Source: Mesocentrotus franciscanus
Taxonomy: Eukaryota > Echinodermata > Echinoidea > Camarodonta > Strongylocentrotidae
Assembly (NCBI GenBank): GCA_037976565.1
Contig: CP137683.1
Location: 12,470,699-12,534,698, forward strand
Reading direction: 5' to 3'
Length of the DNA: 64,000 bases
Positions 1 through 12,531 of this stretch are shown here, piece after piece. The first letter of the stretch is position 1. The number at the start of each line of letters is the position of its first letter. A program made the position numbers and the translations under genes. A model generated the notes under the pieces. That model was not told where the DNA came from. It worked only from the letters and a program-made list of their open reading frames with translations, and did not search any database.

Positions 1-600
1 ATAGCGTGGAAATAAAAGAAGATAGAGAGAGAGAGAGAGATTGGAGAGAGAGAGAGAGAGATGTAGAGATGAAATAAAAGGAGATGATAGAGAGAGAGAG
101 AGAGATGTAGGGAGGAAATAAAATGAGATGATAGAGAGAGAGGGAGATGTAGAGAGGAAATAAAAGAAGATAGAGAGAGATATAGCGTGGAAATAATAGA
201 AGATAGAGAGAGGGAGGGCGAGAGAGAGAGGGCGAGAGAGAGAAAGAGAGAGAGAAATGTAGAGAGGAAATAAAAGAAGATGGAGAGAGGGAGAGAGATA
301 TATTATACAAAGGAAGGTCGTGGCGAGAGAAAGAGATGTAGAGAGGAAATAAAAGAAGATAGAGAGAGATATAGCGTGGAAATAAAAGAAGATAGAGAGA
401 GGGAGGGCGAGAGAGAGAGGGCGACAGAGAGTGAGAGAAAAATGTAGAGAGGAAATAAAAGAAGATGGAGAGAGGGAGAGAGATATATTATAAAGAGGAA
501 ATAAAAGAAGGTCGTGGCGAGAGAAAGAGATGGAGAGGGGAAATAAAAGGAAAAGATAAAAACAAGTGAGAAGTAGAGAGGTAATATATAAAAGAAGGTC
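1..600. repeat. GA-rich complex tandem array
   Basis: Almost pure purine strand made of (GA)n tracts alternating with a recurring block reading roughly GAGGAAATAAAAGAAGAT and a TATAGCGTGG block. Several units are near-identical. The CT-rich reading frames on the minus strand are a by-product of this composition and not a gene. Confidence 0.9.
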
Positions 601-850
601 GTTGAAGGTCGTAGATACCCCCTACATGGGGGTACTAAACAGTAGTGTATTGAATAGATGTCACGAACAATACACGGGATAACGCTTCCCTGTTCACCTT
701 TGACATTGTTCCTTTGAGCATTCAAAGTTGCCTTTGCCCTACCCCGCCGGCCTACATGGGGTATTAAACAGTAGTGTATTGAATGGATGTCACGAACACA
801 CGGACAATACACGGGATAACGCTTCCCTTTGTTCCTCGACCTCCCCTTCT
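600..850. repeat. Two copies of a ~130-bp repeat (family A)
   Basis: Each copy contains CCTACATGGGG, then a segment with AACAGTAGTGTATTGAAT, then GATGTCACGAACA and CGGGATAACGCTTCCC. The same family recurs at about 5250, four times at 7300-8030, and in degenerate form near 10480. Confidence 0.85.
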
Positions 851-1700
851 CGCTATGGCTCCTTTGCGTTCACATTTTATGCGCCATAAATTATTATGTT
901 AGTGATTGTGATAGATTTTGAGCGAAAGAATCGAAATTAGATAACCAAAAAGTGTTAAACAGGGAAAAAAAGAACAACAAAATCATATTGCTACTTTATA
1001 GTTTAAGTTGACATAAATGCAAGTGAAGGAAGATGGGTATCATATTTAGAGTTCAGAAATAAACAATATGAAATGAAACAATAAGAGTAATCGAGAGGGA
1101 GGAAGGAGATGAATTAAGACAAAAATAATACATTGGAAACCACTAAACACAAATATTTTTCTGTAACACTTTATGAACACTTAAACACGCACATTTTAAT
1201 TCTAAATTCCATCTGATCATTTGTTACAAAACAATTTCCCCAAGATTATAAACATACAACCAACTGTAGACTTATAGAACGTGCAAACTCGAGAGCCACC
1301 AAAACATGTAATTATAATTGAGACATTAAACCCTTAAAACGTAAATACATGTACTTGAACGGGGTGTATTGCACATCCCTAAACATAGTTTTCTCATTTA
1401 TAAACACTTAAAACACGATGAATAACACATATGACGTGTTTATTATCAACCATATGTGTTTATTTCGTGTTTAATGTAAACACAAACTTGAACAAATGTT
1501 TCAAAATCTGAGTGATTTATAAACACTCAAGTGTAAGTTTGTGTTCATTACGAGCTATGAACATGTTATAGTTGTTTATATATGTGATCATAATGTACGA
1601 TACACCATATCAAAGTAGATATGTTTTGAGGGTTTATGGTCACCTATATATAAATAAATATTTTGATCGGCTTATAGTGTACGTATTAACTCGTTCCTAG
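850..1700. repeat. Dispersed repeat (family B), ~850 bp
   Basis: Starts with a block around TTGCGTTCACATTTTATGCG and ends near TTTTGATCGGCTTATAGTG. Near-identical long stretches recur at 6510-7290, with partial copies at 5390-5600, 8040-8490 and 10195-10430. The interior is dense in short palindromes built on AACACTTAAACACG and CATATGTGTTTAT. No coding capacity is visible. Confidence 0.85.
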
Positions 1701-2419
1701 GTAGGTGAATGACGCGTCTTTACAAGCCTAAAATTGCCTTTCTCTGCCACTTATTCTCTAAACTAGTGGATTTGAGGGTATTTTCAAAGTATATAATATC
1801 ATTTTCCATTGCTCCTGTTTTTTGTGCTTTCATATTTATATTCATTATAATTGTACTTTTTCATAAGCATGTCAAGTTTTCTCTCACATGAAATTCGTAT
1901 AGCAGCGTATACAGCTCCGCGATGTCTGTCCCACAAATATTGACTTTCGCTTGAGACCTTTCCATACACAGAATACTGATACTGCTAGTACCTCATTGGG
2001 AGCAGCGTAATCCGCGCTCGCCCTGTAGAAGCTTATGACGGCGCGAATCCTAATATTAGCCTTACTTCCGTTCTTCTATTGTTGGAGTTTACAACCATGA
2101 CAACGAACTTTGCCTATGGCCACGTTCATTGTTCCTCTTACGTAACTTAGCTGTAGGGGGCCTAAGACATAACTCTTTTCGTGTATTCTATATAGGTCTA
2201 AAATACTTTCAAATATTTCTATGTCATTTTTTGGTTGTATATACTTTGTCAATACATACAAACTATAATTGTCAAAATTTGCCAATACTTACAAACTATT
2301 ACGTTTCCCCTATCATCTTCTGCTCTAGAATCCAATCTTTTTAAAAAATTTGTTGTGTCCTTTTCATATTTCTCCCTTTTCAAGATTTCTTCGGTTTTGG
2401 TTGGGTATTATGTTATTCA

Positions 2420-4589
2420 TTTTTTTTTAAATAAAAGAGAAAGTTTTATTCTTTCTCTTTTAATGTTGTCCACCTTCTTCTAGATAACCCTTTTGTGCTA
2501 AAGTATAATGTCCGATGTATATTATTTCTGTCAATAACATAAATGAACGTATCATTTTATTTGACGCAACAAAGATTTACATTCAAAATCAAAATTTTTA
2601 CTTTCTATAATTTTTTGTACAGTAGTATTCTTCTCATTTCGACCCCATTTTCGTCCCTATAATATATATAAGGTATATGTGTACATTATCAGGGATATGT
2701 TATAATAATTTATTTCAAGGTAGGAATGATGCCGGCATACTAGCAAATGTCGGAATAGAAAACAACATGAAAGATGAAGATGGAAAACGACATTGACAGA
2801 AAGACAGAGAGAGAAAGACAGACATACATACGGACAGTGGGAGAGAGAGAGAAAAAGAGGGGGAGGATAGAAAGTTGGACGTAGTCTGTACTGTATTTAT
2901 TATTATGATATTTGTCTCTCGAATCTCCGATCCCCCCAGCTCTGATGTTTTTGTTAGTTACTTTCTTTTTGTTTGTTTATATCTTTTCGCTAAAGTATAA
3001 TGTCCGACGTATATAAGTAACGTCAATATCATAGCATAATAAACATGTTTGTTCATATCATTTTGATGCAACACAGATTTACATTAAAAGTTTTACTTTT
3101 TATAATAATTGCACAGTAATATTCTTCTCATTTCGAAATCATCAGGTGCTCGTTCCGTGTTTTCCTTCTCCATATCGAGGTTATGGTATAATAATTTATC
3201 TCAAGATCGAAAGGAATACTTTTGGAATGACAGCAAATAGCGGAACGGAAAACAGTACCAAAGATGAAGATGGAAAATGGCGCTGAGAAAGCGAGCAAGA
3301 GATAGAGAAAGACATACAGAGAGAGAAACAATCATTTCTCATGTCATCTTTTCGTCTGTGACATTTTACTAAGTCACATTTTTATTATTCCTTTATCTTT
3401 CCATGATTGTTATATTTGAATGAATATTTCAGATAGGGTCAAATCTGGTTCTACGTTATAATTATGATCAGCTATTTTTATTTAGGAGTAAGTCGAAACG
3501 CGATCTCATCAAAAATCGCGGAACAGAAAACACCATGAGAGATGAAGATAAAAATGACATTGAGAAACGAGAGAGAGAGAGAGAAAGTTGGACGTATTGT
3601 TATTTATTATTATGCTATTTGTCTCTCCGATCAATACCCACAGCCCCGCTGTGGTTTCCTCTTTAGTTTCTTTTTTAAATCATGATTTACACTCAACAAT
3701 TTTTATAATTATTGTACAGTAATATTCTTCTTATTTCGATATCATCAGGCGCTCGTTCCGTGTTTTCCTTCTCCATATCGAGGTTATGGTATAATAGTTT
3801 ATCTCAAGATCGAAAGGAATACTTTCGGAATAAAAGCAAATAGCGGAACGGAAAACAGTACCAGAGATGAAGATGGCAAATGGAGCTGAAAAGCGAGCAA
3901 GAGAGAGAGAGAGAGAGAGAGAAATACAGAGAGAGAAAAGAGAGAGAAAAAGAAAGAAAAAAAAGCTATAAAGAGTGAGAGACAAAGAAAGAGACAAACA
4001 GAGAAAGAAACAATCATTTCTCATGTCACCTTTTCGTCTGTGACATTTTACTAAATCACATTTGTATTATTCCTTTATCTTTTACATGGTTGTTAAATAT
4101 TTGAATGAATATTTCAGATAGGGTCAAATTTAGTTCTACGTTATAATTATGATCAGCTATTTTTATTTAGGAGTACGTCGAAACGCGATCTCATCAAAAA
4201 TCGCGGAACAGAAGACACTACGAGATATGAAGATGGAAAACGACATTGAGAAAACGAGAGAGGGAGAAAGTAGGGCATATTGTTATTTATTATTACGCTA
4301 TTTGTCTCTCCGATCAGCCCCACCCCACCCGCTCTAGATTCCTCTTTCAGTTAGTTTCCATCCATCATGATTTACATTCAAAAGTTTTACTTTTTATAAT
4401 TATTGTACAGTAATATTCTTCTTATTTCGATATCATAATGCGCTCGTTCCGTGTTTTTCTTCTCCATATCGAGGTTACGGTATATAATAATTTATCTCAA
4501 GATCGAAAGGAATAATTTCGGAATAAAAGCAAATAGCGGAACGGAAAACAGTACCAGAGATGAAGATGGAAAATGGCGCTGAGAAAGCG

Positions 4590-4626
<37 letters not shown>

Positions 4627-4800
4627 CAGAGAGAGGAAAAGAGAGAGAAACCATGATTTCTCATAATCATCTGTTTGTTTGTGACATATGTTGCATCATC
4701 TTTTTGCTCATTCCTTTATCTTGCAGGATTGTTATATCTTTGAATTATTATTTCAAATAGAGTAGAATCTGGTTCTACGTTATTTGTTTAATAACAATTT
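2420..4800. repeat. Left arm of a large inverted repeat, with ~600-690 bp tandem units
   Basis: A segment containing TTCTCCATATCGAGGTTA occurs at about 3165, 3765 and 4460, each followed by a GA-rich tract and by a block around GGAGTA(A/C)GTCGAAACGCG. The block from 2420 to 4800 reappears in reverse complement at 8525-10170. Short reading frames inside are not conserved between units and look non-coding. Confidence 0.85.
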
Positions 4801-4954
4801 TTATTTGGGAGTACTTCGGAACGTGATCCCGTTTACATTCTTTGAAAACAGTAACGACGATTGCTAAACAACAAGACCCCCAAGGGTTATCTGAACCCGA
4901 TATACAAGTACAGTTGTACACTATACAAGGATCAATGTGAATAAATCTATACCC

Positions 4955-5050
4955 TTGCCTTATTTCCGCTCTTCTATTGTTGGAGTTTATAACCATGACA
5001 ACGACCTTTACCCTCGGCCACGTCGATTGTTCCTCTTACGTAACTTAGCT
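4955..5050. repeat. Short direct repeat shared with 2065-2155
   Basis: About 90 bp around TTCTATTGTTGGAGTTTA and CTTACGTAACTTAGCTGTA is shared with 2065-2155. It lies at the right edge of the inverted-repeat arm, so it may be part of a composite element. Confidence 0.7.
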
Positions 5051-5214
5051 GTATGATCTGCGCAATCGCTATGTTCCTGCTCGTTGAAGCCACTGGCCAG
5101 GCTTAATTGAACGAACACGCATTGTACGTGCCGCTGAACGCACGCACTGGTCGAGTCTTTGATTTTTATTCTCGTTTGTGAGGCGGCTATCCGGCTGAAT
5201 AATGTCGGGGTAAC

Positions 5215-5600
5215 AATGACATCTCGAGGGTTCAAAATTGCCTTTGCCCTACCCGCCGGCCTACATGGGGTATTAAACAGTAGTGTATTGGACGGATGTC
5301 ACGAACAATACACGGGATAACGCTTCGCCTTTGTTCCTCGACCCCCCTCCCATCCCCTCTCTATTAAACTAATAAACTCGCCTTTCACGCTACGGCTACT
5401 TTGCGTTCACATATTATGCGCCATAACTTATTATGTTAGTGATTGCGATAGATTTTGAGCGAAAGAATCGAAATTAGATAACCAAACAGGGAAAGAACAA
5501 CAAAATCATATTGCTAGTTTATAGTTTAAGTTGACATTAATTCAAGCGAAGCAAAATGGAAATTATATTTAGATTTCAGAAATGAACAATATGAAATGAA
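5215..5600. repeat. Single family A copy joined to a partial family B copy
   Basis: Family A motif at 5255-5330 runs into the family B start block at 5400-5560. The same A-then-B order is seen at 600-1700 and 7290-8490, so A and B probably form one composite unit. Confidence 0.8.
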
Positions 5601-6480
5601 ACAATAGGAGTGATCGAGAGGGAGGAAAAGAGAGGGAAGGAGATGAATTAAGACAAACATAATAGAATAGGATCGTAGGAGGGATTTCAATAAAAGAATA
5701 AAGTTACATGAAAAAATAAACAAAGACCCAAAGTCTTTCAAAGTTCTGTCCTCAGATCTATGAAATCAAAAGAATTTAACACATTTACACTGCTATAAAA
5801 CAAATTAACCAAGAAACAATAACACAACAAAACGAAAGGGCAAACTAAACCTCTCAAACGTTTTGAGATTTTATGAATTATATCCTTTGTAATTCTTTTC
5901 TAAACTTGATAAAGAATGGCCTTTTTTCTAATAAACGATAATTCCACAGCTTTGGATCACTTTATGTAATTATGGTTTGATAAGGAACGTAATGAAATTT
6001 TGGTATCCGAATGTGAGTGGATCGCCAGGTGGAGTATATAATTGATAGGTGCAACAGAACAATTTTCCTGAAAACAATCAATTAAAAACTTGGGGCGCAA
6101 ATTGCGCAAATACGAGAACATAAAATTGACTACTCTCAACATGTCGGGCCTATATATCTGGAACATCAACTGATTAATTAGTTAGAAAGATAAAGGCACA
6201 TTAGCCACCTTCACGATTATGACAATAATAATAGCTACTTTTCATTAACATTGTGATTGAACATGTTTATCGAGTTTCATTGAAGTAAATGCATCATATT
6301 ATTTGTGTGAAATGTTCACTGTCAATCATTTGACAGAAGAGCAATGATATATAGCCCAAGTACATGTAAGTCTTTCCATCAAATACTATGTTCGTCCATG
6401 ATGTTGAGTTCAGTGTATAGCGTTAAAGCTAGTATTAAATAGTTTGATAGCCGACGAAAAGCTCTTTTCACTTTAGTCAG
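5600..6480. other. Stretch with nothing recognised
   Basis: AT-rich sequence between repeat copies. Short minus-strand reading frames here have no recognisable domain and no supporting splice structure. Confidence 0.6.
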
Positions 6481-6509
6481 CCCCACCGTTTATCACAGGC
6501 CGCCGATCC

Positions 6510-7290
6510 ATTAGAGTTCAGAAATAAACAATATGAAATTAACAATATGAGTAATCGAGAGGGAGGAAAAGAGGAGGAAGGAGATGATTTGAGACAAAAT
6601 AATACATTGGAAAACTACTTAACACAAATACTTTTCTGTCGCACTTTATAAACACTTAAACACGCACATTAATTGATAGTATGTTAATTTGGTTATATAT
6701 TTGCAGAAACAGCCGGAAAGTGATTGTTATACCATGTTATTTTGTGCATGATTAATAAATTTGAATTTAATTAAATTTTAAATATGAATTCCGTTTGATC
6801 ATTTGTTGCCCTAGAAACCAATACAAAATAATTTCCCAAGAATATAAAAATTCAACCAACTGTAGACTTATAGAACGTGCAAACTCGAGCCGATCAAAAC
6901 ATGTAATTATAATTGAGACATTAAACCCTTAAAACGTAAATACATGTACTTGAACGGGGTGTATTGCACATCCCTAAACATAGTTTTCTCATTTATAAAC
7001 ACTTAAAACACGATGAATAACACATATGACGTGTTTATTATCAACCATATGTGTTTATTTCGTGTTTAATGTAAACACAAACTTGAACAAATGTTTCAAA
7101 ATCTGAGTGATTTATAAACACTCAAGTGTAAGTTTGTGCTGATTATGAGCTATGAACATGTTATAGGTGTTTATATATGTGATCATATAATGTACGAAAC
7201 ACCTCATCAAAGTAGATATGTTTTGAGGGTTTATGCGTCACCTATATAATAATTAAATATTTTGATCGGCATAAAGTGTAGGTAATAATA
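6510..7290. repeat. Second long copy of family B
   Basis: Near-identical to 1050-1690 from the GAACGTGCAAACTCGAG block to the TTTTGATCGGC block, with a ~100-bp AT-rich insertion around 6680-6800 that the first copy lacks. Confidence 0.85.
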
Positions 7291-8040
7291 GAGGTAACAA
7301 TGGCATCTCGAGCATTCAAATATGCCTTTGCCATACCCCGCCGGCCTACATGGGGGGTACTAAACAGTAGTGTATTGAATGGATGTCACGAACAATACAC
7401 GGGATAACGCTTCCCTCTTCACCTTAGACATTGTTCCTTTGAGCACACTAGCACGTGCCCCTTTCCAAGATCTTACACACTTCCTCATAGACTTCCCAGG
7501 ACGTCGATCAATTACATGATGCCCCCCATCAAACTCTGGCTTGCCTTTGAGCATTCAAAGTTGCCTTTGCCCTACCCCGCCGGCCTACATGGGGGTATTA
7601 ACAGTAGTGTATTGAATGGATGTCACGAACAATACACGGGATAACGCTTCCCTCTTCACCTTAGGCTTTGACATTGCTCCTTTGAGCAGGCACGTAATTT
7701 CGATCTTACTTCTCATAGACCCCTCCCAGGACTCAATTATGTATGTGCCCCCATCAAACTCTTCCTGCCTTTGAGCATTCAAAGTTGCCTTTGCCCTACC
7801 CCGCCCTACATGGGGGTATTAACAGTAGTGTATTGAATGGATGTCACGAACAATACACGGATGCTACCTTTGACATTGTTCCTTTGAACATTCAAAGTTG
7901 CCTTTGCCCTACCCCGCGTTAAACAGTAGTGTATTGAATGGATGTCACGAACAACACACGGGATAATGCTTCTTTGTTCCTCGACCCCCACCCCACCCAT
8001 TTCCCTCTCTATTAAACTAATAAACTCGCCTTTCACGCTA
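7290..8040. repeat. Tandem array of four family A copies
   Basis: Copies begin near 7345, 7587, 7806 and 7918, each with the AACAGTAGTGTATTGAAT core. The first two are about 240 bp apart and carry extra sequence; the last two are shorter. Local tandem amplification is the simplest reading. Confidence 0.85.
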
Positions 8041-8500
8041 TGGCTACTTTGCGTTCACATATTATGCGCCATAAATTATTATGTTAGTGATTGTGATAGA
8101 TTTTAAGCGAAAGAATCGAAATTAGGTAACAAAAAGTGTTAAACAGGGAAAAAAGAACAACAAAATCATATTGCTTGTTTAAAGTTTAAGTTCAAATAAA
8201 TGCAAGTGAAGGAAAATGGGTATCATAATATTTAGAGTTCAGAAATAAACAATATGAAATGAAACAATAGGGTGATCAAGAAGGAGGAAAAGAGAGAGGA
8301 AGGAGATGAATTAAGACAAAAATAATAAAGCACTAAACACAAATACTTTTCTGTAACATGTTATACATTTTAAATTCTAATTTGATCATTTGTTACCCTA
8401 GAAACCAATACAAAATAATTTCCCCAAGATTATAAACATACAACCAACTGTAGACTTATAGAACGTGCAAACTCGAGAGCCGATCAAAAAATACTTTAGC
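8040..8500. repeat. Partial family B copy
   Basis: Matches 860-1290, including the ATGCGCCATAAATTATTATG start block, but stops after the CTCGAGAGCCGATCAAAA block, where the inverted-repeat arm begins. Confidence 0.8.
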
Positions 8501-8524
8501 AAAAATATGTAAACATGATAAAAA

Positions 8525-10170
8525 TGAACTAAAGAAGAATCCAGGGGGGGGGGGCTCGGTAATAGGAGAGACAAATAGCATAATAATAAATACAGTACAG
8601 ACTATATAATGTGTAACGATGCGTCCAACTTTTTTTCTCTCTCCCTTTCTGTCTGTCTGTCTCTCTCGCTCTCTTTAAAGACCATTTTCCATCTTCTACT
8701 CTCATACTGTTTTCTGTTCCGCAATTTTTAATGAGAGCACGTTTCGACATAGATCTAGGCCTACTCCTTAATAAAAATCGTTAATCACGTAACGCAGAAC
8801 CAGATTTTACCCTATCTGAAATATTCATTCAAAGATATAACAATCATGGAAAGATAAAGGAATAAACAAGAAGATGTGATTCAGTAAAATGTCACAGACG
8901 AAAAGATGATAGGAGAACTGAGTGATCTCTCAACGCCGTTTTCCATCTCCATCTCTCGTTCTGCTTTCCGTTCCACTATTTGTTTTTATTCCAAAATTAT
9001 TCCTTTCGATTTTGAGAAAAATTATTATACCATAACGGAACGAACGGCTGATATCGAAATGAGAAGTATATTACTGTACAAACTAAGTACAGACTACGTC
9101 AATGGTTCTTGCTCCCTCCTCTCTATCCCACTCTCTCTCTCTGTCTATCTGTCAATGTCGTTTTCCATCTTCATCTTTCATATTGTTTTCTAATCCGCCA
9201 TTTGCTTGTATGCCAGCATCATTCCTTCTTTGAGATAAATTATTATAACATATCCCTGATGATGAACACATATACCTTATATATTATAGGGAACGAAAAT
9301 AGAGAACGCGGCTGATATGTCGAATGAGAAGAATATTACTGTTAAACAAATATAGAAAATAATTTTTTGATTTTTATTGTAAAGCTCTGTTGCATCAAAT
9401 TAAAATGATACGTTCATTATATGCTATTGACGGAAATACATCGGACATTATTAACCGTATCAGACATCTGAGCAGGGCGATTTTAAAATTGTATTGCCCT
9501 CTAAGTTTCATTGATAAGCCAACAAAACTACGCGCGAAAAACAAATATTGACCGCTCAGAAAAGTCAATGGGATTTTGTGTGTAGTTTGCCGGTCAATAT
9601 TATTACACAGTAAATCAATGAACAAATATTATTGCCCATTCTGGAAAGTCAATGGAAAAATGCGTGTTAAACTAGTGGGCAATAATGTAAAGCCAACATC
9701 CGGGTTTTGTAATTTTCTTTGCGCATCTATTACGCGTATGAGAACCTGCGCACTTTGCGCACTCTATTGTGACGTAATAATCACACCAAGGCACACTGTT
9801 TGCAGTGTATCGAAAGTTTTTTTCAAGCACTAGATGAACAGTGCTGGTTTGACGATGTTTTTGGAACTTTTCATGCTAAGAACCCCTGTGCAGTGTAGGC
9901 TACGGTATTTTACAGAATTTAAGAGTATAAGAAAGTAAGAGTTTCTTGTTTGCTCTAGATGTCTGATGTGGTTAATAATAGTAATATTGACTGCCTATTT
10001 CAGGGCAATACGACTTGTCATATATCACCCTCACCTTCGGTTCGGGCGATATATGTCGTATTGCCCTGAAGGCAGTCAATATTACTTAATTATACTTTAA
10101 CACAAAAGGATTATCTAGAAGAAGGTGGACAACATTATAAAAGAAAGAATGAGACTTTCTATTTCTCCAC
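8525..10170. repeat. Right arm of the large inverted repeat (interrupted)
   Basis: Reverse complement of parts of 2420-4800: for example the ATATCCCTGAT block at 9250 matches the ATCAGGGATAT block at 2690, and 10100-10165 matches 2430-2515. The arm is interrupted by an insertion at about 9450-10090. Both arms are diverged, so this is an old structure or one built by two insertions of one family. Confidence 0.8.
9450..10090. mobile_element. Insertion inside the right arm, ending in a strong hairpin
   Basis: Comparison with the left arm (around 2515) shows about 640 bp inserted within an ATTAT site. The insert ends in an inverted repeat at about 9983-10087 whose arms contain GTAATATTGACTGCC and CAGGGCAATACGAC. 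AT-rich target and terminal foldback suggest a non-autonomous DNA element; no transposase is visible. Confidence 0.55.
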
Positions 10171-10194
10171 GGGAATCCCGAAGGAACGGGTAAA

Positions 10195-10500
10195 ACATTA
10201 CTCAAATAAATGTTTAAAAATTCTGAGTGATGTATAATCACTCAAGTGTTTAAAGCTTGAGCTGATCATGAGCTATAAACATGTTATTCATGTTTATATA
10301 AGTGAGCATATAATGTACGATACACCTCATCCAAGAAGATATGTTTTAAGAGTTTATATGCCTCATCTATAATTAAACATTTTGATCGGCTTATAGTGTA
10401 CTTAATAATAGAGGTAACAATGGCATTCCCGGAAATTCAATGTTGCCTTTGCCCAACCCCGCCGACCTATGGGCGCATATTCTAAGAGTAGTGTATTGAA
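10195..10500. repeat. Diverged family B end plus family A remnant
   Basis: Matches the right part of family B (GAGCTATAAACATGTTAT, TTTTGATCGGCTTATAGTG), then a degenerate family A core at 10480-10515. It repeats the B-to-A junction order seen at 7290. Confidence 0.7.
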
Positions 10501-11215
10501 TGGAAGTACCGAACAATAAAATATGAATTTTCCGCCCCCTAAGTTTCAAATCAATTTTGCGCCAATTCAATAAAATATACATTTTCCGCCCCTAAGTTTC
10601 AGATCAAATTTGCGCCCCCTTAATAAAATATACATTTTCCGCCCCCTAAGTTTCAGATCAATTTTGCGCCCCCTCAATAAAATATAAATGTTCCGCCCCT
10701 AAGTTTCAGATCAATTTTGCGCCCCCTCAATAAAATATAAATGTTCCGCCCCTAAGTTTCAGATTAATTTTCGCCCCCTAAGTTTCAGATCAATTTTGCG
10801 CCCACTCAATAAAATATACATTTTCCGCCCCTAAGTTTCAGATCAATTTTGCCCCTCAATATAATATAAACTTTCCGCCCCCTAAGTTTCAGATCAATTT
10901 TTAGCCCCCTCAATAAAATATAAATGTTCTGCCCCTAAGTTTCAGATCAATTTTGCCCCCTCAATTAAAATATAAATTTTCCGTCCCCTTAGTTTCAGAT
11001 TAATTTTCGCCCCTAAGTTTCAGATCAATTTTGCGCCCCCTCAATTAAATATAAATGTTCCGCCCCTAAGTTTCAGATCAATTTCCCACCCCCTGAATAA
11101 AATATACGTTTCAGATTGCGCCTCTCGATAAAATATGAATTTTCCGCCCCTCAATAAAATATAAATTTTCCGCCCTAAGTTTCAGATCAATTTTGTGCCC
11201 CTCAATAAAATATCA
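10500..11215. repeat. Minisatellite, ~48-bp unit, about 14 copies
   Basis: Unit reads roughly TCAATAAAATATAAAT, then TTTCCGCCCC, then TAAGTTTCAGATCAATTTTG. Copies differ by small indels and by runs of C, and some are truncated. No open frame spans it. Confidence 0.92.
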
Positions 11216-11499
11216 TACAATCGGATTGGTTTATGAAATCTCTAAAACCTCTAAAATGACAATTGCGATTTGAAACCCTTCTCCGTATTACTCATATTTG
11301 TTCGGAACAAATGCGATCACCGCCATAATTCTTATCAATTGATATAAAGTTCTTAAGGAAATTTCGCCTAGAAAGCTAGAAACATGATAAATGGGATCGC
11401 TGATAATGGTAATCATTGCAACTCGCAGATGCTTATTAAAATGCAATATATGCCTGTGCCGACTGCGTGCGGAGCGCAATATTAGGATTTTTTAAAGAC

Positions 11500-11720
11500 C
11501 CATGCGGTAAGCTAGCATGCTCGGTGCGTGCAGCATGCTCAGACTTTCTTGCGTACGCAGGCGGCATGGGGTAATCAGTTGATTGAGTGAAGCAAGCCGG
11601 GTGCAGGCGCACGGGGATAATCTTCAGCGCTAAGCTACGCATGCTCGGTGCGTGCAGCATGCTCAGACTTTCTTGCGTACGCAGGCGGCATGGGGTAATC
11701 AGTTGATAGAGTGAAGCTAG
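11500..11720. repeat. Direct duplication, ~85 bp repeated 122 bp apart
   Basis: The block with CATGCTCGGTGCGTGCAGCA and TTGCGTACGCAGGCGGCAT at about 11517-11590 is repeated almost exactly at 11639-11712. This segment is more GC-rich than its surroundings. The 130-codon minus-strand frame across it is a product of the duplication and shows no protein family. Confidence 0.8.
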
Positions 11721-11816
11721 CCGGATGCGTGCGGCATGAAAGATTAAGGCATGCCATTGGCGTGCGACCCATGCTCCGGGCGTGCAGCATGCTAAGACAT
11801 TTTTGACGCTACGCCT

Positions 11817-11938
11817 TACATAACCCATGGTCTTAAATTAGCGCAAAATAAGCGGGACACAGTCAGAGGCCCAATATTAGAGGCGCGCAAGGCAAGGTAC
11901 TCTTATTTTGCACAAATTTTTAAACCATGGGTTATGTA
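11817..11938. repeat. Inverted repeat with ~36-bp arms
   Basis: Left arm contains ACATAACCCATGG and GCAAAATAAG; right arm contains CTTATTTTGC and CCATGGGTTATGT. The ~50-bp loop is GC-richer. Likely a MITE-type foldback. Confidence 0.7.
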
Positions 11939-11942
11939 AATG

Positions 11943-12186
11943 AGGATTTAATCCATGGGTTAAGTTAAACCTCCTTTGTGAATTCGGGCCTGTATGTTTA
12001 CATTGGATGAAAGATGAAGAAGGAAAATATCTATCAAAACACCTTCTCGTTCTGTGATTGATTCTTACAAATCTTACAAAGGCCTATAAATTGACATTAA
12101 AAAGAGTTTGTGTTTGCGATGTTTGATCTCATTGTGAGCTTGGATCTGTGATTGAAGACTACATTTTTGGGCTCTCCATTATACAG
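11943..12186. other. Intron sequence upstream of the first traced exon; nothing recognised
   Basis: I looked here for an upstream exon ending in phase 1 or for a signal peptide and found none. The sequence ends in a good acceptor (pyrimidine-rich, then ATACAG). Confidence 0.6.
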
Positions 12187-12531
12187 CTTCTAGATGCATT
12201 CACGCTGATGGCTCGGGTCCAGCGGACAGCGGAACGACTGTACAGACCACTGTGTCTCCCGTCACTTCATCACATGTGAACACAGCTACTAGTCAAGTCT
12301 CATCCACATCCAACACACCAATGCAACAATCATCGAGCCCTAGCCCTGTCCACACTTCCACCCCATCCCAAAGCCCTACATCCAGTCATGCAAGTTCAAC
12401 AGGATCGACGGGTCATTCAGATGGGCAAGGGACAAGTCCAAGTTCTAGGACTGATTCTTTGACACCTAGTACACCAACGATGAGTCCTTCCTCTTCTCCA
12501 GCAAGTCATTCAACTACATCATCTCAGTCAG
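12187..12531 (+). CDS. Exon 1 of traced gene: Ser/Thr/Pro-rich stalk
   Basis: Acceptor ATACAG before, donor G|GTAAAG after. Enters with two bases completing a codon and leaves in phase 1. About 114 residues, overwhelmingly Ser, Thr and Pro, as in mucin-like O-glycosylated stalks. No TATA box or start codon is evident, so this is an internal exon. Family assignment rests on the downstream exons. Confidence 0.75.

Noticed and set aside
303..812. 169-codon minus-strand frame with Ser/Leu/Phe-rich sequence
   Set aside because: Produced by the GA-rich array and family A repeat; low complexity, no start context or splice support.
11436..11828. 130-codon minus-strand open frame
   Set aside because: It lies across a direct duplication, has no domain, and its repeated peptide segments simply mirror the DNA repeat.
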